Assembly (NCBI GenBank): GCA_900540865.1
Contig: UQHH01000053.1
Span: 1 to 18,864 of the forward strand
Direction of reading: 5' to 3'
Length of the DNA: 18,864 bases
Origin: an uncultured Oscillospiraceae bacterium
GTDB lineage: Bacteria > Bacillota > Clostridia > Oscillospirales > Acutalibacteraceae
Part shown: positions 1 through 5,680 of the stretch, piece after piece
Numbering within the stretch: position 1 is the stretch's first letter
Layout of the letters: the number at the start of each line of letters is the position of its first letter
Notes under the pieces: model-generated
What the model saw: the letters and a program-made list of their open reading frames with translations, nothing else
Database searches by the model: none
What the model was told of the DNA's origin: nothing
Program-made: the position numbers and the translations under genes

Positions 1-71
1 GAAATGGTTTCCCTCTTTTGATAAAACATATAAAATTCAATGAAGAAATTCAAGAAGCAGAATGCTTCAAT

Positions 72-99
72 AAAAAAGAGAACAGCCGCAACTGTTCCC
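72..99 (-). terminator. Probable intrinsic terminator, leftward
   Basis: On the minus strand an 8-bp stem (GGGAACAG / CTGTTCTC, one G-U pair, loop TTGCGG) is followed directly by a T-rich tract. It lies about 150 bases beyond the stop of the leftward radical SAM gene, which already has its own terminator at 213-244. It may be a back-up terminator or may end an unseen short transcript. No gene is visible between the two hairpins. Confidence 0.5.
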
Positions 100-212
100 T
101 CCCCTTTGATTCATGAAAAATAGTAAGTTTTATCAAGAAACCCAAGAAACGAAAGCATTGCAGAAAAATAAAAAATAGGAAACGGGACGTTTTTACAGGA
201 AAAAGCGGATTG

Positions 213-244
213 AAAAGGAGGAACCATTCACGGTTCCTCCTTTT
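213..244. terminator. Intrinsic terminator after the radical SAM gene
   Basis: Perfect 13-bp inverted repeat (left arm 213-225, right arm 232-244, 6-base loop) whose arms begin and end in AAAA/TTTT, so it can work on either strand. It starts one base beyond the TAA stop of the leftward gene that ends at 246. Confidence 0.8.
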
Positions 245-245
245 C

Positions 246-1136
246 TTAAACGCCTGTTAGGTCAAAATCAGGAATATAGCCCTTGTCCGCCGCCTTGCGC
301 TCCTGCACAAAGCCGTCAAGCCCAAGCTCAAACAGCCTGTTTGAAACCTTCTGGAATTCCCGTGCGGTTATCTTCCGGTTGATTTCCGGGAACCTTTTCG
401 CCTGCCCGCAGGGCACATACTGCGCCATCAGGCTGACGAGTATTTCATCCCCGAACTCTTTTGCGAGCAGTTCCAAAACGGCAATGCTGTTTTTGGTGTT
501 CATCGGCAATACGAGGTGCCGCACAAGCACGCCGCCTTGCAGCATACCGCTATCATCGAAACACGTCTTACCCGTCTGGCGTACCATTTCCTTTACCGCA
601 GAAAGCGCTGTTTCGCGGTAACCGGGTGCTGAGGAATAACGCACCGCTTTCTCGTCGTCCGCATATTTAAAATCCGGCAGGTATATATCGACATATCCCT
701 TGAGCCTTCTAAGGCTTTCCACGCTCTCATATCCCGAACAGTTATATACGACAGGCACGCGCGGCTTATAAATTGAAAAACTTTCGAGCACCGCGTCGAT
801 ATAATGCGACGCGCTCACCAAATTGATGTTATGCACACCCTGCTCCTCGAGCCGTTGATAGCTTTCAGCCAGCTCCCTCGGCGGCGTCTCCTTGCCAAAG
901 CCCCGCGCAGAAATTTCATAGTTCTGGCAATATACACAGCGCAGCGTACAGCCGCTGAAAAAGACGGTACCGCTGCCGTTTTTTCCGCTGATGCAAGGCT
1001 CTTCCCAGTAGTGCGGCGCAATGCGCGCGATTTTCGGCAGCATACCCGCGCGGCAAAAGCCCTCTCCCTCATGCGCTCCGCGGTACGCCTTGCAGCTTCT
1101 CGGGCAGGCCGTACACTCATTTATTGTTAAATTCAT
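246..1136 (-). CDS. Radical SAM protein, PflX-like (PflA-related)
   Basis: Predicted iron-sulfur protein of the radical SAM superfamily, about 296 residues. The cluster motif C-x3-C-x2-C is at residues 63-70 within FFSGCTLRCVYCQNYEIS. The N-terminus adds a Cys-rich stretch (C8, C11, C15, C28) that could hold a second metal site. This layout matches the PflX group (COG1313), often annotated as pyruvate formate-lyase activating enzyme-like; the true substrate of that group is not established to my knowledge. The ATG at 1136 was preferred over a longer in-frame start at 1187 because the protein then begins MNLTINECTACP, as expected for the family, and lies 7 bases after the upstream glycosylase stop, implying co-transcription. 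No pfl gene is present in the window. Confidence 0.88.
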   Translation of the reverse strand: MNLTINECTACPRSCKAYRGAHEGEGFCRAGMLPKIARIAPHYWEEPCISGKNGSGTVFFSGCTLRCVYCQNYEISARGFGKETPPRELAESYQRLEEQGVHNINLVSASHYIDAVLESFSIYKPRVPVVYNCSGYESVESLRRLKGYVDIYLPDFKYADDEKAVRYSSAPGYRETALSAVKEMVRQTGKTCFDDSGMLQGGVLVRHLVLPMNTKNSIAVLELLAKEFGDEILVSLMAQYVPCGQAKRFPEINRKITAREFQKVSNRLFELGLDGFVQERKAADKGYIPDFDLTGV

Positions 1137-1143
1137 TTTGTCG

Positions 1144-1647
1144 TCAACCCCGTAAATAATCCATAATAACCTGATACCGCTCCACAAGCTGGTCGAATGT
1201 GTAATAGCGGCAGTTCGCCGGGCTTGTGGAGGGAAGCGGGACGGCCTCTATCCCTGTTTTGTCCCTGCACAGCCGGTTATAAAGCGCATACGCCTTCGTT
1301 CCGGTCGTGAAGATTGCCTGAATGTCTGAAACGCGCAGGATTCTGCTGAAATCGTTCGGTACGGGGTTCTTGATGCTCCCGTCGTCCGCGCCCGCAATAT
1401 CGCAGGAAGCGAGCACATCCCACAGCGCAATACGGTTTTCCTTTAGTAATGCGGTACGCTGCCCGTTTGTTTTTGGAATCTCACAGGAAAAGAGCGCTGA
1501 CATCACGCGCCAGAACCGGTTCTGCGGATGCCCGTAATAAAAGCCGATTTCGCGCGATTTGGGCGAAGGCATCGTGCCGAGAATCAAAATCCGCGATGAT
1601 GCATCGTATACCGGTTCGATTGTATGGACAATTTTTTCACGCTCCAC
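1144..1647 (-). CDS. Hypoxanthine-DNA glycosylase (UDG family 6 type)
   Basis: A 167-residue member of the uracil-DNA glycosylase superfamily. Block 1 is LILGTMPSPKS (21-31), followed by GHPQNRFW (39-46) with N43, and the C-terminal PSTSPAN loop (139-145). This combination is typical of the DNA-deoxyinosine glycosylase group rather than classical Ung. Such enzymes excise hypoxanthine, formed by adenine deamination, and start base excision repair in the cytoplasm. The start is GTG at 1647, with a perfect AGGAGG (1656-1661) eight bases upstream. It is first gene of a two-gene unit with the radical SAM gene. The preceding leader contains a strong terminator-like hairpin, so expression may be conditional. 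Substrate preference is inferred from family resemblance only. Confidence 0.88.
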   Translation of the reverse strand: MEREKIVHTIEPVYDASSRILILGTMPSPKSREIGFYYGHPQNRFWRVMSALFSCEIPKTNGQRTALLKENRIALWDVLASCDIAGADDGSIKNPVPNDFSRILRVSDIQAIFTTGTKAYALYNRLCRDKTGIEAVPLPSTSPANCRYYTFDQLVERYQVIMDYLRG

Positions 1648-1666
1648 AGACCCATCCTCCTATAAC

Positions 1667-1714
1667 AAAAAAAGGAACGCTTTGTCTGTAAGCTCTTACA
1701 AACCACCGCGCTCC
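1667..1714 (-). terminator. Terminator-like hairpin in the leader of the glycosylase operon
   Basis: On the minus strand a 7-bp outer stem (GGAGCGC / GCGTTCC, one G-U pair; arms 1708-1714 and 1674-1680) encloses a second hairpin (TGTAAG / CTTACA) and is followed by seven T (1667-1673). It lies downstream of a consensus promoter (1727-1755) but upstream of the AGGAGG of the glycosylase gene. It could end transcripts from the acetyltransferase gene (stop at 1775) or act as an attenuator. Sequence alone does not decide. Confidence 0.6.
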
Positions 1715-1726
1715 CTGTATGTATTT

Positions 1727-1755
1727 ATTGTAACACCAGCGCTTTTTTGTGTCAA
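1727..1755 (-). promoter_or_regulatory. Sigma-A promoter for the glycosylase / radical SAM operon
   Basis: Minus strand: -35 TTGACA (1750-1755), 17-base spacer, -10 TACAAT (1727-1732). Transcription should start near 1720, giving a leader of about 70 bases before the GTG at 1647. Confidence 0.75.
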
Positions 1756-1774
1756 TCCTCATCAAAGCGCCGTT

Positions 1775-2356
1775 TTATTTTTCCAGCTCTTCCTTTTCCT
1801 TTGGCGTAATCGTCCTGACCGGCTTACAAGGATTGCCCACAGCAAGCACGTTTGACGGAATATCCTTGACGACGACGCTGCCCGCGCCGATTACCGTATT
1901 GTCTCCGATGGTAACGCCCGGCACGATGGTCACGCCGCCGCCAATCCAGACGTTATTGCCGATTGTAACCGGCTTTGCGTTTTCAATAAACTGGTTGCGC
2001 GTCTCGGCGTCGAGCGGGTGGGTCGCCGTGTATATGCCGACGTTCGGCGCTAAAAACACATGATGACCGATTGTCACCTTCGCACAGTCGAGAATGACGC
2101 AGTTGTGATTGGCGTAAAAATGCTCGCCCACGCTGATGTTATACCCGTAATCACAATGAAACGGCTGTTCCACCCAGACGTGCTCGCCAGTTTTCCCGAA
2201 CAGCCGCTTAATCAGCTCCGCCTTTTCCTTCCCTTGGGACGGCCTCAGGCTGTTGAAATCAAAGGTCAAATCCTTTGCGCGGTTACGGTCGTTTTCCAGC
2301 TCTTCATCGATGGGATTGTAAAGCGCCCCGCTTATCATCTTCTCTTTTTCTGTCAT
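1775..2356 (-). CDS. Sugar O-acetyltransferase, left-handed beta-helix (Maa/NodL type)
   Basis: A 193-residue acetyl-CoA-dependent O-acetyltransferase. The N-terminus (MTEKEKMISGALYNPIDEEL) is the short maltose/galactoside acetyltransferase domain. From about residue 70 come hexapeptide repeats of the left-handed beta-helix, with the ATHP motif (catalytic His113) and the terminal GAGSVV...GNPCKPVR region. Family members acetylate maltose, galactosides or Nod factors; the real acceptor here is unknown. The ATG at 2356 is chosen because GGAGGA lies 7-8 bases upstream; an earlier GTG at 2374 would put that ribosome site inside the gene. Length is normal. It has its own promoter at 2413-2441 and appears monocistronic. 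Confidence 0.92.
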   Translation of the reverse strand: MTEKEKMISGALYNPIDEELENDRNRAKDLTFDFNSLRPSQGKEKAELIKRLFGKTGEHVWVEQPFHCDYGYNISVGEHFYANHNCVILDCAKVTIGHHVFLAPNVGIYTATHPLDAETRNQFIENAKPVTIGNNVWIGGGVTIVPGVTIGDNTVIGAGSVVVKDIPSNVLAVGNPCKPVRTITPKEKEELEK

Positions 2357-2372
2357 GATAATACTCCTCCGC

Positions 2373-2393
2373 ACGATTACCGTTTGTAATCGT
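2373..2393. promoter_or_regulatory. 8-bp dyad in the acetyltransferase leader (possible operator)
   Basis: Inverted repeat ACGATTAC-N5-GTAATCGT between the promoter and the ribosome site of the acetyltransferase gene, roughly +13 to +33 of the expected transcript. It could bind a dimeric repressor or form a small mRNA hairpin. No regulator gene is adjacent. Confidence 0.4.
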
Positions 2394-2412
2394 TTTCCAT
2401 TTATTTAGGCTA

Positions 2413-2441
2413 TTTATATCACGCCCACAGCCATTTGTAAA
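2413..2441 (-). promoter_or_regulatory. Sigma-A promoter of the acetyltransferase gene
   Basis: Minus strand: -35 TTTACA (2436-2441), 17-base spacer, -10 TATAAA (2413-2418) preceded by TGA, an extended -10. Start of transcription is expected near 2406. Confidence 0.7.
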
Positions 2442-2504
2442 GCGGTTTTCAAATTTTTGGCATTTGTTCCAAACAGAAACGAGAACATTTTGATTTGCTT
2501 TTAT

Positions 2505-2548
2505 CAAAAAAGCCCCGCGTCATGTGTTTTGGGCACATGACGCGGGGC
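2505..2548 (-). terminator. Strong intrinsic terminator of the metY-cysK operon
   Basis: Perfect 15-bp GC-rich stem (arms 2512-2526 and 2534-2548, loop of 7) followed on the minus strand by a run of T (2506-2511). It lies 16 bases beyond the cysK stop and clearly closes the operon. Confidence 0.92.
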
Positions 2549-2564
2549 GTAATTCTCAGCGTTT

Positions 2565-3497
2565 TCAGCTTTCAAAAAGCGGTGTGGAAAGGTAGCGCTC
2601 TCCCGTGTCAGGCAGGATGACGACAATATTTTTCCCCTTGTTTTCCGGACGGCGCGCGAGCACCGACGCGGCGTATACGGCCGCTCCGGAGGATATGCCC
2701 ACGAGCACGCCTTCGCTTTTGGCAATCAGGTTGCCTGTGTGGAACGCGTCCTCGTTCGATACGGTCAGGATTTCATCATAAACGCCGGTATCGAGCGTTT
2801 TCGGGACGAAGCCCGCGCCGATTCCCTGGATTTTATGCGGTCCCGCCGTCCCCTTAGACAAAACAGGCGAGCCCTCCGGCTCTACAGCGACAATTTGAAC
2901 AGTCGGGTTCTTTTCCTTGAGGAACCTGCCCGCGCCGCTTAACGTGCCGCCCGTCCCGACGCCGGAGACAAAAATATCCACCTTGCCGACGGTATCCTCC
3001 CAGATTTCCGGGCCGGTCGTTTTATAATGCATCGCGGGGTTCGCGGGATTGTCAAACTGCCCGAGGATTACCGCGCCGTCAATTTCTTTTTTCAGCTCCT
3101 CCGCCTTTGCAATCGCGCCCTTCATGCCCATGGCGCCGTCAGTCAGTACGAGCTGCGCGCCGTATGCTCCCAGCAGGTTCCTGCGCTCGACGCTCATCGT
3201 CTCCGGCATTGTGAGAATAATGCGGTAGCCGCGCGCCGTCGCGACGCTTGCAAGCCCGATTCCCGTGTTGCCGCTGGTCGGCTCGATGATGGTGGAGCCT
3301 TCCTTTAGAATTCCCTTCTGCTCGGCGTCCTCAATCATTGCCTTCGCAACGCGGTCCTTGACGCTTCCGGCCGGATTAAAATACTCGAGCTTTGACAAAA
3401 TCCTGGCGGGAATGTTCTGTGCCTTTTCAAAATTCGCTAGCTCTAAAAGCGGCGTACGCCCAATAAGCTCTGTAACGCTTTTATAAATCTGTCCCAT
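2565..3497 (-). CDS. cysK: Cysteine synthase (O-acetylserine thiol-lyase)
   Basis: A 310-residue, full-length PLP enzyme that joins O-acetylserine and sulfide to give cysteine and acetate in the cytoplasm. The PLP lysine is K47 in NPAGSVKDR; the substrate loop is PTSGNTG (73-79); the phosphate-binding loop is GVGTGGT (179-185); and the C-terminus PDTGERYLSTPLF is typical. The ATG at 3497 has AAGGAG about ten bases upstream; the frame stays open further upstream inside metY but no better start exists. It follows metY by 16 bases, so the two are co-transcribed, and a strong terminator follows. In Bacillus and Staphylococcus CysK also partners the Rrf2 repressor CymR; whether this happens here with the neighbouring Rrf2 protein is unknown. 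Confidence 0.96.
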   Translation of the reverse strand: MGQIYKSVTELIGRTPLLELANFEKAQNIPARILSKLEYFNPAGSVKDRVAKAMIEDAEQKGILKEGSTIIEPTSGNTGIGLASVATARGYRIILTMPETMSVERRNLLGAYGAQLVLTDGAMGMKGAIAKAEELKKEIDGAVILGQFDNPANPAMHYKTTGPEIWEDTVGKVDIFVSGVGTGGTLSGAGRFLKEKNPTVQIVAVEPEGSPVLSKGTAGPHKIQGIGAGFVPKTLDTGVYDEILTVSNEDAFHTGNLIAKSEGVLVGISSGAAVYAASVLARRPENKGKNIVVILPDTGERYLSTPLFES

Positions 3498-3513
3498 AAT
3501 AAAATAGCTCCTT

Positions 3514-4809
3514 TTAAGAAATTGCCCGGAACGCCTCTTCCAGGTCGTAAAGTATATCGTCGATGTGCTCCGTGCCGATTGACACGCGCACCGTATTCGG
3601 CTTGATGCCCTGCTCCAGCAGTTCCTTTTCATTCAATTGGGAATGCGTCGTCGTCGCCGGATGGATGACAAGCGACTTCATGTCGGCGACATTCGCAAGC
3701 AGGGAAAACACCTGCAGGCTGTCGATGAATTTCTTTGTTTTGCCTTCATCGCCCTTAATTTCAAAAGTAAAAATCGAACCGCCGCCGTTCGGAAAATATC
3801 TGTCGTAAAGCGGTCTTTGCTTTGGGTCGAGCGACGGATGGTTTACCTTTTCCACAAGAGGGTGGCCGTTTAAGAACGCAAGCACCTTCTTTGTGTTTTC
3901 CACATGGCGCTCCACACGCAGGGAAAGCGTTTCCAACCCTTGCAGTAGCAAAAACGCGTTGAACGGGGAAATCGCGGCGCCCGTGTCGCGCAAAAGGACT
4001 GCGCGGACGAGCGTTACAAACGCGGCTTTTCCCGCGGCCTTCGTAAAGCTAACGCCGTGGTAGCTGTCGTTGGGCTTAACCAGGTGCTCAAATTTGCCGC
4101 TTGCTTCCCAGTCGAAATTACCGCTGTCGACGATAACGCCGCCGAGCGACGTTCCGTGCCCGCCGATAAACTTCGTAGCGGAATGTACGACAATATCGGC
4201 TCCGTACTCAATCGGCCGCAGGAGGTACGGCGTTGCAAACGTGCTGTCGACTACAAGCGGGATTTTATGGCTGTGCGCAAGCCGCGCCACCTTTTCTATG
4301 TCGATAAGCGTGGAGTTCGGGTTTCCGAGCGACTCGATAAAAATCGCCTTTGTGTTGTCCCGCAGCGCGCGCTCAAACGCGCCTTCCTCCTCCGGGTCAA
4401 CAAATGTGGTTTCAATGCCGTAATCCGGGAGTGTGTGCGCAAGCAGGTTGTACGTACCGCCGTAAATCGTCTGCGCCGATACGATATGGTCCCCCGCGTG
4501 CGCGAGGTTTTGCAGCGTGTAGGCAATGGCTGCCGCGCCCGACGCGACGGCGAGCGCCGCCGCGCCCCCCTCCAAAGCGGCGATTCTCCGCTCAAATACA
4601 TCCTGTGTAGGGTTTGTAAGCCTGCCGTAAATATTGCCCGCGTCCACCAGCCCAAACCGCGCCTGCGCGTGGGAGCAGTCGTGGAATACATAAGACGTCG
4701 TCTGGTAAATCGGAACGGCGCGCGCGTCCGTCACGGGGTCCGCCGTCTCCTGCCCGATATGAAGCTGTTTTGTTTCAAAGTGAAGCGTTCTCTCATTTAT
4801 TTTGCTCAT
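3514..4809 (-). CDS. metY: O-acetylhomoserine sulfhydrylase
   Basis: A 431-residue PLP enzyme of the Cys/Met metabolism class, converting O-acetylhomoserine and sulfide to homocysteine; related enzymes can also make cysteine from O-acetylserine. The N-terminal motif FETKQLHIGQ, YGRLTNPTQD (61-70), VVDSTFATPY (186-195) and the PLP-lysine motif SATKFIGGHG with K213 mark it as MetY rather than the shorter MetB/MetC. The ATG at 4809 has GAGGG about ten bases upstream. It heads the metY-cysK operon behind a ~185-base leader holding a 23-bp dyad and a Cys-ending small reading frame, suggesting control by cysteine or sulfide supply. Confidence 0.95.
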   Translation of the reverse strand: MSKINERTLHFETKQLHIGQETADPVTDARAVPIYQTTSYVFHDCSHAQARFGLVDAGNIYGRLTNPTQDVFERRIAALEGGAAALAVASGAAAIAYTLQNLAHAGDHIVSAQTIYGGTYNLLAHTLPDYGIETTFVDPEEEGAFERALRDNTKAIFIESLGNPNSTLIDIEKVARLAHSHKIPLVVDSTFATPYLLRPIEYGADIVVHSATKFIGGHGTSLGGVIVDSGNFDWEASGKFEHLVKPNDSYHGVSFTKAAGKAAFVTLVRAVLLRDTGAAISPFNAFLLLQGLETLSLRVERHVENTKKVLAFLNGHPLVEKVNHPSLDPKQRPLYDRYFPNGGGSIFTFEIKGDEGKTKKFIDSLQVFSLLANVADMKSLVIHPATTTHSQLNEKELLEQGIKPNTVRVSIGTEHIDDILYDLEEAFRAIS

Positions 4810-4872
4810 AATATAATTCCCTCATTCCAATTAAAATGTTTGCCTGTGTGCGCTGAACGTATGCTGCAAGTG

Positions 4873-4944
4873 TCAACAGCACATTCGTTCCTGTTTCGGC
4901 ATACATCGTTTGGTTTGCAGGTGTTTTTCTAAAAGAAAAGTCAT
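4873..4944 (-). CDS. Possible Cys-ending leader peptide of metY-cysK (23 codons)
   Basis: A small reading frame inside the metY leader begins ATG at 4944 with AAAGG ten bases upstream. It encodes 23 residues starting MTFLLEKHLQ, with C14 and ending ERMCC followed by TGA, so three of 23 codons are cysteine and the last two are tandem. The segment spanning the terminal Cys codons can pair with either of two downstream stretches (4861-4867 or 4845-4849), so a ribosome stalled there might change mRNA folding before the metY ribosome site. No T-run terminator is seen, so any effect would be on translation or Rho access. It could also be a chance reading frame; no homologue is recognised. Confidence 0.4.
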   Translation of the reverse strand: MTFLLEKHLQTKRCMPKQERMCC

Positions 4945-4965
4945 GGGATCAACGCCTTTCTTATT

Positions 4966-4988
4966 ATTCCTATATGTTAACTAGGAAT
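4966..4988. promoter_or_regulatory. Probable Rrf2 operator at metY
   Basis: 23-bp dyad whose arms are ATTCCTA (4966-4972) and TAGGAAT (4982-4988), placed just downstream of the expected metY start of transcription near 4994. A near copy with the same length lies at 5541-5563 in the same position at the adjacent Rrf2 gene. Binding there would block the polymerase. Confidence 0.65.
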
Positions 4989-5000
4989 TAGGTTGCATTT

Positions 5001-5028
5001 ATCATACCACAAAAGCTGCGTTTGTCAA
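5001..5028 (-). promoter_or_regulatory. Sigma-A promoter of metY-cysK
   Basis: Minus strand: -35 TTGACA (5023-5028), 16-base spacer, -10 TATGAT (5001-5006). Transcription is expected to start near 4994, immediately before the dyad. Confidence 0.75.
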
Positions 5029-5058
5029 CCCTTTTTTCAAAAAAATGGATATAAATTC

Positions 5059-5496
5059 TTAAATGACATAATCGTTCTCTCCGCGAGTGCGCTCCAGCTC
5101 CACAAGGTCGGAAATCGAAATGCCGTCTACAACGCCGTTTATCGCGTTATTGAGCTTTTTCCATACGTAAAGCGTCGTGCACTGCGCGCTTCGCGTACAT
5201 TTATTTTCCTCATCCTCAAGGCACGGGACGGGCGCCAGGCTTCCCTCCGTCAGCCGCAGAATCTGTCCTACGGTATATTCCTTCGCGGGCCTTGACAGCC
5301 GGTAGCCGCCGTTTGCGCCGCGCACGCTCCTGACAAAGCCCGCCTTGCTTAAAACCGGGATAATCTGTTCCAAATATTTCTCAGATATCTCCTGCCGGGC
5401 CGCAATGCTTTTGAGCGAGATATATTCCCCCGTATCGTTTAAAGCGAGGTCGAGCATCAGACGCAGCGCGTATCTGCCCTTCGTTGAAATTTTCAT
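5059..5496 (-). CDS. Rrf2-family transcriptional regulator (cysteine/Fe-S type)
   Basis: A 145-residue DNA-binding repressor. The N-terminus MKISTKGRYALRLMLDLA, the helix-turn-helix with EISEKYLEQI (36-45) and the wing motif SVRGANGGYRLSRP (57-70) are diagnostic of Rrf2. Cysteines C92, C100 and C106 lie where Fe-S members such as IscR bind their cluster, whereas Bacillus CymR lacks them. The ATG at 5496 gives the standard family N-terminus, with AAAGGA upstream; a TTG at 5532 is rejected. The gene has its own promoter (5571-5599) and a dyad at 5541-5563 matching the one before metY, so autoregulation plus control of metY-cysK is likely. Whether it senses cysteine through CysK or an Fe-S cluster cannot be told. 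Confidence 0.93.
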   Translation of the reverse strand: MKISTKGRYALRLMLDLALNDTGEYISLKSIAARQEISEKYLEQIIPVLSKAGFVRSVRGANGGYRLSRPAKEYTVGQILRLTEGSLAPVPCLEDEENKCTRSAQCTTLYVWKKLNNAINGVVDGISISDLVELERTRGENDYVI

Positions 5497-5540
5497 AAAA
5501 ACCACGTCCTTTCCAGCCGGACGCAGAGGCAATCAATCTA

Positions 5541-5563
5541 ATTCCGACTAAATAAATAGGATT
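5541..5563. promoter_or_regulatory. Probable Rrf2 autoregulatory operator
   Basis: 23-bp dyad of form ATTCC-N13-GGATT directly after the -10 of the rrf2 promoter. Aligned without gaps it matches the metY dyad (4966-4988) at both outer arms and at inner positions including the TAGGA of the right arm. Confidence 0.6.
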
Positions 5564-5570
5564 TTTATTT

Positions 5571-5599
5571 ATACTATTCTTTTCCCAATGGTTTGTCAA
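5571..5599 (-). promoter_or_regulatory. Sigma-A promoter of the Rrf2 gene
   Basis: Minus strand: -35 TTGACA (5594-5599), 17-base spacer, -10 TAGTAT (5571-5576). Expected transcript start is near 5564, the edge of the dyad. Confidence 0.7.
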
Positions 5600-5630
5600 C
5601 TGTTTTTCTTTTCAGCATAATTATGCCGTC

Positions 5631-5659
5631 TGTACATTTTTGACGAATTATGTTAAGAT
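5631..5659 (+). promoter_or_regulatory. Possible promoter of the glycosyltransferase-plsY unit
   Basis: -35 TGTACA (5631-5636), 17-base spacer, -10 TAAGAT (5654-5659) preceded by TGT. Both boxes match consensus at only four of six positions. Confidence 0.4.
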
Positions 5660-5680
5660 AAGGGCAGAAACGGGAAAAGG

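Noticed and set aside
246..1136. Pyruvate formate-lyase activating enzyme (pflA)
   Set aside because: No pfl gene nearby, and the N-terminal Cys-rich region and overall layout fit the PflX group better.
4057..4932. Rightward 291-codon frame opposite metY and its leader
   Set aside because: Arg/Val-rich translation with no motif, no ribosome site, and covers the metY coding strand; a shadow frame.
4810..5058. S-box or T-box riboswitch before metY
   Set aside because: No T-box sequence, no SAM-riboswitch core and no terminator hairpin with T-run in the leader.
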